Of a stretch of 64,000 bases of DNA, positions 10,071-17,276 are shown piece by piece (within the stretch, counting starts at the first letter, position 1; each line of letters begins with the position of its first letter). The translations under genes were made by a program, and so were the position numbers. The stretch covers positions 5,080,744 to 5,144,743 of the forward strand of contig NZ_CP146077.1 in the NCBI RefSeq assembly GCF_037023725.1, in the 5' to 3' direction. The notes beneath the pieces are model-generated. The model was not told the origin of the DNA. It searched no databases and saw only the letters and a list, made by a program, of their open reading frames with translations. Source of the stretch: Pseudomonas bubulae. Its GTDB lineage: Bacteria; Pseudomonadota; Gammaproteobacteria; Pseudomonadales; Pseudomonadaceae.

Positions 10071-10090
10071 GCCGCTGATTACTCAGCGGC
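10071..10090 (-). terminator. Rho-independent terminator after kdgD
   Basis: The inverted repeat GCCGCTGAGTAATCAGCGGC is followed on the minus strand by TTTTT. It lies 13 bp beyond the kdgD stop and before the permease gene. Partial termination here would reduce expression of garP-garD relative to kdgD, or the permease gene may have its own promoter between 9953 and 10065. Confidence 0.8.
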
Positions 10091-10102
10091 CTTGGTCATT
10101 GC

Positions 10103-11014
10103 TTACTGCGGACCTTGCTTGTCGATCAAGGCTGCCAGCGCCTCGTACTCGTCCGGCAGCAGATCGGTCAACGGGGTACGCACCGGGCCTGCGCCGTAAC
10201 CGGAAATGGTGGCCCCGGCCTTGACGATGCTGACCGCGTAGCCGGCTTTGCGGTTGCGGATGTCCAGGTACGGCAGGAAGAACTCATCGATGATCTTGCC
10301 GATCGTGCCGTGATCGTCACGGGCCACCGCACGGTAGAACTCCATCGCGGTTTTCGGGATAAAGTTGAACACCGCCGAAGAGTAAACCGGAACGCCCAGT
10401 GCCTTGTAGGCCGCGGCGTACACTTCGGCCGTCGGCAAGCCGCCCAGATAGCTGAAGCGATCACCCAGGCGGCGACGGATCGACACCATCAATTCGATAT
10501 CGCCCAGGCCATCCTTGTAGCCGATCAGGTTGGGGCAGCGCTCGGCCAGACGTTCCAGCAGCGGTGCGGTCAGACGGCAAACGTTGCGGTTGTAGACGAT
10601 CACGCCGATGTTTACCGACTTGCACACTGCCTCAACGTGGGCGGCAACGCCGTCCTGGCTGGCTTCAGTCAGGTAATGCGGTAACAGCAGCAGGCCTTTG
10701 GCGCCCAGGCGCTCGGCTTCTTGAGCGTATTCGATGGCCTGGCGGGTCGAACCACCGACACCGGCCAGGATCGGCACGCTGGTAGCGCAGGTATCGACTG
10801 CGGTTTTGATCACTTGCGAGTATTCGCTGGCTGCCAGGGAGAAGAACTCACCCGTGCCGCCAGCGGCAAACAGGGCCGAAGCGCCGTACGGAGCCAGCCA
10901 TTCCAGACGTTTGATGTAACCCTCAGGGTGGAAATCACCTTGAGCATTGAAGTCGGTTATCGGAAAGGACAACAGACCGGAAGAGAGGATGGACTTCAGT
11001 TCTTGTGGATTCAT
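10103..11014 (-). CDS. kdgD: 5-dehydro-4-deoxyglucarate dehydratase
   Basis: This 303-residue class I aldolase of the DapA/NAL superfamily converts 5-dehydro-4-deoxyglucarate to 2,5-dioxopentanoate with loss of CO2 and water, feeding 2-oxoglutarate. Recognisable elements are [11 protein letters not shown] at the N-terminus, [11 protein letters not shown] (the superfamily GGTGE motif), VYNRN, and the Schiff-base lysine region GYKDGLGD (~residue 170). It follows a promoter whose -10 lies inside a palindromic operator. The 2,5-dioxopentanoate dehydrogenase needed for the last step is not in the window. Confidence 0.93.
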   Translation of the reverse strand: MNPQELKSILSSGLLSFPITDFNAQGDFHPEGYIKRLEWLAPYGASALFAAGGTGEFFSLAASEYSQVIKTAVDTCATSVPILAGVGGSTRQAIEYAQEAERLGAKGLLLLPHYLTEASQDGVAAHVEAVCKSVNIGVIVYNRNVCRLTAPLLERLAERCPNLIGYKDGLGDIELMVSIRRRLGDRFSYLGGLPTAEVYAAAYKALGVPVYSSAVFNFIPKTAMEFYRAVARDDHGTIGKIIDEFFLPYLDIRNRKAGYAVSIVKAGATISGYGAGPVRTPLTDLLPDEYEALAALIDKQGPQ

Positions 11015-11069
11015 TATTCGAACACCCTGGGAGCACGTTGTGATGAGAAATACGTTAGCGATTCGTTGC

Positions 11070-11107
11070 GTCGTACGTCATCGTACAACTTAAAAAAAGA
11101 ACGTCAA
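11070..11107 (-). promoter_or_regulatory. kdgD promoter with embedded operator
   Basis: On the minus strand TTGACG (11102-11107) and TACGAT (11080-11085) are spaced by 16 bp as -35 and -10. The -10 is part of a 20-bp palindrome, GTTGTACGATGACGTACGAC (11070-11089), with one mismatched pair. GntR/FadR-family regulators bind short palindromes of this kind. The related half-site at 12246-12258 lies upstream of the adjacent regulator gene, so this regulator is the natural candidate repressor. Confidence 0.65.
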
Positions 11108-11160
11108 TCTCATTTCTTGAAATCGTGGCTGCCCTGGGGCGAATCAGTTTCGATAAAAAC

Positions 11161-11186
11161 AAAAAAGCCCGTCTAGTACGGGCTTT
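11161..11186 (-). terminator. Terminator downstream of the FadR-type regulator gene
   Basis: AAAGCCCG (11164-11171) and CGGGCTTT (11179-11186) form a hairpin followed on the minus strand by a T run. It lies upstream of the kdgD promoter and should insulate kdgD from the regulator gene. Confidence 0.75.
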
Positions 11187-11269
11187 GGTGGAGTGTGGTG
11201 AAAGTGAAATTTAATTTTTGGTAAGTGACAGGTTGTCGTAGAACAGCTCATCTTACGCAGCAATACCCG

Positions 11270-11354
11270 GTGGGAGCGGGCTTGTTCGCGATGCAAGCGC
11301 CGCGTTCTGTCAGGCCATCCGCGTCGATACGATCGCGGGCAAGCCCGCTCCCAC
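11270..11354. repeat. REP pair (BIME-like)
   Basis: GTGGGAGCGGGCTTGTTCGCGATG and its inverted partner ATCGCGGGCAAGCCCGCTCCCAC flank about 38 bp. It sits at the 3' end of the regulator gene, 15 bp from its stop. Confidence 0.85.
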
Positions 11355-11368
11355 AGGTGGAGGACGCC

Positions 11369-12118
11369 CTACCCGCGCTGCGCCTCTGCCTCTTCATGGG
11401 CATGGCGCAGGCGCTCGCGGCTGTTGGTCAGGTGCAGGCGCATGGCAGCGCGGGCCGCTTCCGAATCCTGACGGGCAATGGCCTGGTAGATTTCTTCGTG
11501 TTCACGGTTCAGGCGGTCCATGTACTGCTGCTGGTCATCATGGGCCAGACGCGCCGAATTGAGCCGGGTTCGCGGGATAATGCTGGTGCCCAGGTGAGTC
11601 ATGATATCCGTGAAGTAGCGGTTGCCGGTCGACAGTGCAATCTGCAAATGGAACTGAAAATCCGAGGCCACGGCATCACCGTTACGCGCGGTATTTTCAT
11701 TCAGGGCATCCAGCGCCGCGCGCATTGCGGCCAGTTGTTCGGCACTGCGCCGCTGCGCCGCCAGCCCTGCAGATTCAACCTCCAGGCTGATGCGCAACTC
11801 AAGAATCGCCAGCACATCGCGCAATGTGACGACAGTTGCCGGATCGATGCGAAAACCGCTCGGGCTCGGTGTATCCAGCACAAAGGTGCCGATGCCGTGT
11901 CGCGTCTCGACTTGCCCTGCGGCCTGCAGTCGGGAAATGGCCTCGCGCACCACCGTACGGCTAACACCATGGGCTTCCATGATCGCCGACTCGGTGGGCA
12001 ACTTGTCGCCGCGCTTGAGCATGCCGTCGCGGATCTGCTCGGACAGCACCGTCACCAACTCTTGCGCCAGGCTGCGGCGCTTGCGAGGGAGGCGGGGTAC
12101 GTCGTTGTGGTTTTCCAT
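11369..12118 (-). CDS. FadR-subfamily GntR transcriptional regulator
   Basis: This protein of about 249 residues has an N-terminal winged helix-turn-helix (LPTESAIMEAHGVSRTVVREAI, residues ~40-62, then HGIGTFVL) and a C-terminal all-helical FCD ligand-binding domain containing the usual D, H and R positions (EHEEIYQAIARQD, RLHLTNSRERL). It is probably the sugar-acid-responsive regulator of kdgD, garP and garD. The start is uncertain: ATG 12118 matches the usual family N-terminus, while ATG 12127, three codons upstream, has a better spaced GAG. A half-site of the kdgD operator lies about 130 bp upstream. Confidence 0.85.
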   Translation of the reverse strand: MENHNDVPRLPRKRRSLAQELVTVLSEQIRDGMLKRGDKLPTESAIMEAHGVSRTVVREAISRLQAAGQVETRHGIGTFVLDTPSPSGFRIDPATVVTLRDVLAILELRISLEVESAGLAAQRRSAEQLAAMRAALDALNENTARNGDAVASDFQFHLQIALSTGNRYFTDIMTHLGTSIIPRTRLNSARLAHDDQQQYMDRLNREHEEIYQAIARQDSEAARAAMRLHLTNSRERLRHAHEEAEAQRG

Positions 12119-12245
12119 GGTGAACATTTTTCTCGAAATCAAAAGGATCGGAAGCATTGATGATTAAAGCAGCTGATCTATCGCCTTGGCCGACCTGAAC
12201 ACTGCGAAATCGCGCCCCCGTAGGGACGCATCATAGCTCAAGGTG

Positions 12246-12258
12246 GTTGTACGATCAC
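12246..12258 (+). promoter_or_regulatory. Putative operator half-site upstream of the FadR-type gene
   Basis: GTTGTACGATCAC matches 12 of 13 bases of the left part of the kdgD operator (GTTGTACGATGAC). It lies in the gap between the regulator gene and the helicase gene, upstream of the regulator, and suggests autoregulation. The second half of the palindrome is degenerate here. Confidence 0.45.
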
Positions 12259-12343
12259 CTGCTGACACATGACAACGCAAAACCCCAAGGGGCTGGCCTG
12301 CCTGTAATACGGGCGCTGCGGTCTGGCTGGCCGGGTCACGATA

Positions 12344-12362
12344 TCGCGAGCAGGCTCGCGCC
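12344..12362. repeat. Partial REP sequence
   Basis: The short fragment TCGCGAGCAGGCTCGCGCC retains the central part of the REP palindrome but has lost the GTGGGAGC arm ends. It sits just after the helicase gene stop. Confidence 0.5.
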
Positions 12363-12381
12363 TACTGTTCCCCGGCGAGCA

Positions 12382-15300
12382 TCAGACGGTCAGTGGCAAA
12401 GACTGCTCAGCCTCGACATCGCTCACGGCCAATGTGTCGTCCGGTACCCAGAACAAAAACGGATCTTTGGCCGGACGGTTATCATGGGCCCGCACACGGC
12501 CCTCCTCGGTGACTGTTCCTGCGCGTTCAAAGCCATATACCTGACGTCGCTCGACATGAATGCTCGGCGCCGCGCCTTCGCCGCTGGCAGGTTCGATGTT
12601 CATTGCCTTCAAGGTAGCCAGCAAATCATCAATGATCTGCTGACGATCAAGGGTAAAAGCCGATGCAAAGCAACGCCAGAAACGCCAGCCTGCCCGCTCC
12701 AGAATACGCTGGCGACGCATGTCGCTGTCCCAGCGGTCCGGGCCGTGGAAGCGGTCGCCGTCACATTCGATGGCCAGGCGACTGTCGTTGTCGCCCTCGA
12801 CCACCATGTCGATGCGATACGCGCCAACGCCCACCTGCGGAATCACCCGATAGCCACGCTGGGTCAGCTCATCGTACATCTCCTGCTCGAAGCCGGATTC
12901 GCACAACTCGCGCAGATCACTGACCTGCGCAGCATCCTGGGTAAAAGGGGTTTCAAAGTGCTCAATCAGGCCGCGGCGCAAACTGTCCACAGGGCTGAGA
13001 TCGGTCAGCTCGACACTGCGCACCAGGTACATGCGATCCCGTGCCCGCGAAGCGGCCACGTTGAAGCGCTGGGCTATCGAGTCGCGGCTGTTGGCAAAGC
13101 AATCGCCGGGAGAGGCCACCATGCTCAGGAACATGATGTCGCGCTCCTTGCCCTGGAACGTGCGGGCATCGCCACAGCTGATCTGGAACTGGGTAATAGC
13201 CTCTTCACCCAGCTCCTTGGTCAGCATCTGCATGATCTTTTGCGCTTGCTCGGCGCCCAGCAGCGAGACCACGCCGATGCTGCGTCCAGTGATCTGCGGC
13301 AGGGCGATCAGGCGGCGAATTTCCTCGACGATCACCTGGGCTTCGCCAAGGTTGAACTTGCCTTTCTTCTCCCCGTCCATCACCAGCAGATCCACCAGCG
13401 GCGGGTCCAGACGCTCAGTCATCAACGGCAGGCGCAGCGGTTTGAGTTCGTGGTTGTAGAACTCTCGCTTGGAGTATTCGATGATCGGCGCCACACAGCG
13501 AAAATGCTCGCGCAGCATGGTGCCGCTCTTGGCAAATACCACTTTGAACAGGTCATACAGCGAACGCTCGGGCGACATCAAGGGTCGAAACAGGCCCACC
13601 TGATTGCCCAGAAAGCGCGCCATCATGTTCTGCACGCGCTCTTCTTCCATGCCGATACCATCGGGCGATACTTGTTTGTCATCGCCCACCACCAGCACTT
13701 TTTTCGCCCGCAGCAACGCCGGCAATGCACTGAGATCCGACTGCGACGCTTCGTCGATAATCACCAGGTCAAAGGCACCGTACTGCGCGGGCAGGCTTTC
13801 GCAAATGCGGTAATGCGGCATGATCCAGCACGGGATGGCCGAGATCGCCACATCGGCCGCCAGTCGCGCATCCTGACGATAACGCCCGGCGCGTACGCCG
13901 GTGCCCTTGCCGATCTTGCGGATTGCGGTGCGGTACAGCTCAAGGGCTGCCCTGACACTCGGCGTGGCGTTTTCCGACAGCCGCAGCCAGGTTCGTTTGA
14001 CCACCGCATCCTGATAAAGACGCGACAGACTCAGCTCCAGCTCACCGCGTAACTTGAACAATCGCTTGAGGTCTTCGCGTCCGTCGATGCTTTCGAGGTA
14101 GCGGGCCAGACGGCTCAGGCGCCACACATCCAGGCAGTTGTCCGGGAGCAGGCCGTCGACCGGCCCGACGACCGGCTCTTCACGCAAACGGGCGGCCCAA
14201 AGCAGGCCGCCGCTTTGCGCGATCAGGTCGGTTACCCGCTGTACGGTCTCAAGGGCACTGGCCAGGGCCATCACCCGGCGCAACTCGTCCATCAGCGCGG
14301 ACCACCGGGTTTGCAGTAAGGCGGTATCAACCTGAGGCTGACCAAGGCTCAAATCCAGAAAGCCTTGCAACTGCTCACTGATATCGCCACCACACCCGGC
14401 CAGCGCTTTGTTGAAGGTTTCCTTGATGGCCCAGGTGGCCGCCAGGCGATGGCGTATCAGGTAGTGTCGCAGGATGCTTTCGGCCTCGGCCAATACCGGT
14501 GCGTTGCTGCGCAACTGGCTAACCTCGGCCCAGTCCGGGAGCAGCTGCTTGAGTTCGCGGTGGGCACGGGCTTCGCCCTGCTCGGTGAGCACAATGGCAT
14601 CGAACTGCTCGATCGCCCGGGCCGCTGCCATCAGTTGCTCGGCGTCGGTTTCCAGCGTCGGCAAGGGTATTTCGGCGGCCAGCGCATTCCAGCGCAGCAG
14701 CAAGGTACGGCTGTGTTGCTGGAAGTGCACAAAGGCTTGCACATGCTGCCAGTCCTGGTCGCTTTGCGGCTTGCTGCCCAACACCACAATGGTGTCCAGC
14801 AACTGTTTTTGCGTGCCCTTGCCAAGCAGGCCGGACAAGCCGAACGGGCGTCGCCCCTGGGCCAGGTTATCGATAGCTGCCACCACCTCGGGTTGCGCAT
14901 GCAACTCGAACGACAGGCTTACCGGTCGTGCCACAAAGGCCTTGCGCCCTGCCAGCGCGTCTTCGATCTCGCCCTTGAGGCTGGCAAACAGCGCCAGCAC
15001 ATCATCGTTGCCACCACGCATCAGACAAGCCTGCATGGGCGCGGCCCAGCTGTGGGCCGAGGTGCTGATCTGTGTGCGCAGGGTTTGCAGTTGGCCCAAA
15101 TGCTCGACCAGCGCCTGGGCCTGCTCCAGGGTTTCGGCACTGTTATCCAGCAGGCGCGGCACTTCGCCGGTGCTTTCCTTGAGCTGCAGCTGGCTTTCCT
15201 GAGCCAGATCCTGATGCACCTGAATCAGTGTCTGCGCGTCCGGGAAGTCAGCCAGCTGCGGCAGTTTCTGGCCCAGGTAGGCCAGTGAGTCCTTGAGTTC

Positions 15301-17094
15301 AAGCCGGGCTTCGCGCAAGGCGATGATGTCTTGCAACGTAAAGCGCGGACGATACGCTTCGTCCACGCCGATCCGGTCGGTAAAACCGCTGATTTCATCT
15401 TGGGCCGCCGCAACCTGCAAGGCCGCATGGGTAGGGCTCAGGCGCTCACCGTCGATCTCCAGGTCCGACAGATTACGCTCGGCCCAATGAGTGATCTCAC
15501 GATCAACGCCGGCCATCTGACCATGAAGGGTGTTGATTTCGTCGTCAATCTGCCCGATTTCGCGCTTATACAGCGCACGATCGATGCGCTGTACTTCAGC
15601 TGAGATCTTTTGAATGGCGAACTCGAACTGCTTCATGCCGTCCGCTTCACTGCTCAACAAACTGATTGCCAGCGGACGTATGGCTTCCGGGAGTTTTTCC
15701 TGCAGCACCGCCAGGGCCGGGTCTTTCATCGACGTCACCAGCACCCGCTTGCCATTGGCCAGGTAATGGCTGATGACGTTGGCGATGGTATGGGTCTTGC
15801 CCGTACCGGGCGGGCCCTGCACCACAACGCCATCGTGCACTTGCAGCAGCTGGATGATTTGCACCTGCTCATCGTTGTACGGTTTGGGGAAATACAGCTC
15901 CTGCGCTTTTGCCGCCGGCGCATCATCCCCCTGGGTACCGCTGACGTAGGACAAACCACGAAACGGTGGCAGGACCACATCTTCCAGCACACTGGACGGT
16001 TCGGTGAGAATGGCCCGCAAGGCCGCCGGCAGCTCACCGGCCTCCTCGATCCCGGCTTCAAAGCGACCCAGGTCTTCAATAAACATATTGCTGTCGCGGG
16101 CGCGGGCAAACAGGCACCAGGTATCGGTGACACACAAGAACTCGGCAGCCTTGGGGACGGATCGATCACCCTCGGCCAGCGTCACCGGCAAAAACTGACC
16201 ATGGGCATCGAGCAGGGTCGATGCTGAACGAATCACCGGCTCGTAGCTGGCGGCGTTGAACGGGCTGATGCCGGCCTGATCCTGTTTGAAAAAATCCTTG
16301 GCCAGGGTTGCCAGCGGCCCGACACCGGCAATATCGGCCGCCACATAGGCATCCACTTCCAGACGTGGCTCGGCAGCGCGCGGACGCACTTCAATGGCCA
16401 TGCTGTCGGGGTTGATGGCGATCTCCACCAACTGGCTAATTAACGGGTAATGGATGACACCGACCACGGGATGTTCCCACGTCGAAACCCCCAGGCCCCA
16501 CACCAGTTCCAGCTGCGCATCCCCCAGGTTGCCCTGCATCTGTTGCACCAGCATAAAAAGCTCGGCATACAGTTCGATGCTTTTGCGCCGCTGTTTTTCC
16601 TCAGCGGCCCACAGGCGCCAGGCCGTTTGGCTGTAAGACTTGAATTGCGCACGGATCTCGCCAGCATCCAGGCAGTCTTCCAGATTGACCCACTCTTCGA
16701 CAGCGACGTCTTCCCCGATCTGCAGAGCTACAGGCATCAAGCGCGAGCGTTCGTCCTCGGAGATCGCCGTGCTGTTGATCAGGACCTCCCGTGCCAGGCG
16801 GACCTTGAGTGCCGGTTCGATCTGCGGCGTGCCCTTGAGTTCGATCCACAACCCCAGCAGCGGGCTGAGGGGCGCCGGTGGCTTGCGCTCATGCAGACGT
16901 TCGAGCTGCAGCCAGACTTCGTCTTCCTCGCCGTTGTGCAGATCCAGGCTGACCCCGGGCAACGCCCGCAATTTTTCTTCGCTGGCACTGAAGGCGCTGT
17001 GTTGGCTAAGGGTTAACGCCGGCCGCTTTTGCATCAGCGCGGTCTGTTTAACAAATTCAATCAGGCCGGCAAGACGGGCACGTACTGTTTCCAT
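12382..17094 (-). CDS. Large SF1 helicase with C-terminal Vsr-like nuclease domain
   Basis: This 1570-residue protein has the superfamily 1 helicase pattern of the DNA2/NAM7-like AAA_11/AAA_12 group. It shows Walker A GPPGTGKTHT near residue 427, a long coiled helical insertion (~480-1080), Walker B IIDEASQSD near 1112, a GDDKQVSP motif just after, and DARTFQGKERD plus NVAASRARDRMYLV as motifs V/VI. The last 150 residues resemble the Vsr/DUF559/MTES_1575 restriction-endonuclease fold: RIDMVV, then AIECDGDRFHG and the run RRQRILERAGWRFWR. It would process nucleic acid in an ATP-dependent way. It stands alone between the sugar-acid regulator and the autotransporter. The cellular role is unknown; an anti-phage role is inference only. 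Confidence 0.8.
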   Translation of the reverse strand: METVRARLAGLIEFVKQTALMQKRPALTLSQHSAFSASEEKLRALPGVSLDLHNGEEDEVWLQLERLHERKPPAPLSPLLGLWIELKGTPQIEPALKVRLAREVLINSTAISEDERSRLMPVALQIGEDVAVEEWVNLEDCLDAGEIRAQFKSYSQTAWRLWAAEEKQRRKSIELYAELFMLVQQMQGNLGDAQLELVWGLGVSTWEHPVVGVIHYPLISQLVEIAINPDSMAIEVRPRAAEPRLEVDAYVAADIAGVGPLATLAKDFFKQDQAGISPFNAASYEPVIRSASTLLDAHGQFLPVTLAEGDRSVPKAAEFLCVTDTWCLFARARDSNMFIEDLGRFEAGIEEAGELPAALRAILTEPSSVLEDVVLPPFRGLSYVSGTQGDDAPAAKAQELYFPKPYNDEQVQIIQLLQVHDGVVVQGPPGTGKTHTIANVISHYLANGKRVLVTSMKDPALAVLQEKLPEAIRPLAISLLSSEADGMKQFEFAIQKISAEVQRIDRALYKREIGQIDDEINTLHGQMAGVDREITHWAERNLSDLEIDGERLSPTHAALQVAAAQDEISGFTDRIGVDEAYRPRFTLQDIIALREARLELKDSLAYLGQKLPQLADFPDAQTLIQVHQDLAQESQLQLKESTGEVPRLLDNSAETLEQAQALVEHLGQLQTLRTQISTSAHSWAAPMQACLMRGGNDDVLALFASLKGEIEDALAGRKAFVARPVSLSFELHAQPEVVAAIDNLAQGRRPFGLSGLLGKGTQKQLLDTIVVLGSKPQSDQDWQHVQAFVHFQQHSRTLLLRWNALAAEIPLPTLETDAEQLMAAARAIEQFDAIVLTEQGEARAHRELKQLLPDWAEVSQLRSNAPVLAEAESILRHYLIRHRLAATWAIKETFNKALAGCGGDISEQLQGFLDLSLGQPQVDTALLQTRWSALMDELRRVMALASALETVQRVTDLIAQSGGLLWAARLREEPVVGPVDGLLPDNCLDVWRLSRLARYLESIDGREDLKRLFKLRGELELSLSRLYQDAVVKRTWLRLSENATPSVRAALELYRTAIRKIGKGTGVRAGRYRQDARLAADVAISAIPCWIMPHYRICESLPAQYGAFDLVIIDEASQSDLSALPALLRAKKVLVVGDDKQVSPDGIGMEEERVQNMMARFLGNQVGLFRPLMSPERSLYDLFKVVFAKSGTMLREHFRCVAPIIEYSKREFYNHELKPLRLPLMTERLDPPLVDLLVMDGEKKGKFNLGEAQVIVEEIRRLIALPQITGRSIGVVSLLGAEQAQKIMQMLTKELGEEAITQFQISCGDARTFQGKERDIMFLSMVASPGDCFANSRDSIAQRFNVAASRARDRMYLVRSVELTDLSPVDSLRRGLIEHFETPFTQDAAQVSDLRELCESGFEQEMYDELTQRGYRVIPQVGVGAYRIDMVVEGDNDSRLAIECDGDRFHGPDRWDSDMRRQRILERAGWRFWRCFASAFTLDRQQIIDDLLATLKAMNIEPASGEGAAPSIHVERRQVYGFERAGTVTEEGRVRAHDNRPAKDPFLFWVPDDTLAVSDVEAEQSLPLTV

Positions 17095-17243
17095 GGGTGA
17101 GCTGAACCACTTCGATAAGGGGGCACTTCGACAGAATCTGGAAGCGCCGAGTAAAAGCGAAATTTCTTACAATGGCCGACACGATACAGAGGTTCTGGTG
17201 GTATTCGGATACATCATTTTGTAAAACCTGTTCGCTATACATG

Positions 17244-17271
17244 ACGACCTTATTATTACAAAAAAGGTCGT
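17244..17271 (+). promoter_or_regulatory. Hairpin over the autotransporter ribosome-binding site
   Basis: ACGACCTT (17244-17251) and AAGGTCGT (17264-17271) are perfect complements with a 12-nt A/T-rich loop. The 3' arm contains the only Shine-Dalgarno-like bases (AAGG) before the ATG at 17277. No T run follows, so it does not look like a terminator. It could hide the ribosome-binding site or be a protein-binding palindrome. Confidence 0.45.
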
Positions 17272-17276
17272 TCGTC

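Noticed and set aside
12247..14052. 601-codon open frame on the plus strand
   Set aside because: It lies mostly opposite the helicase gene and reflects the high-GC reading of its antisense frame; it has no domain-like sequence and no convincing ribosome-binding site.
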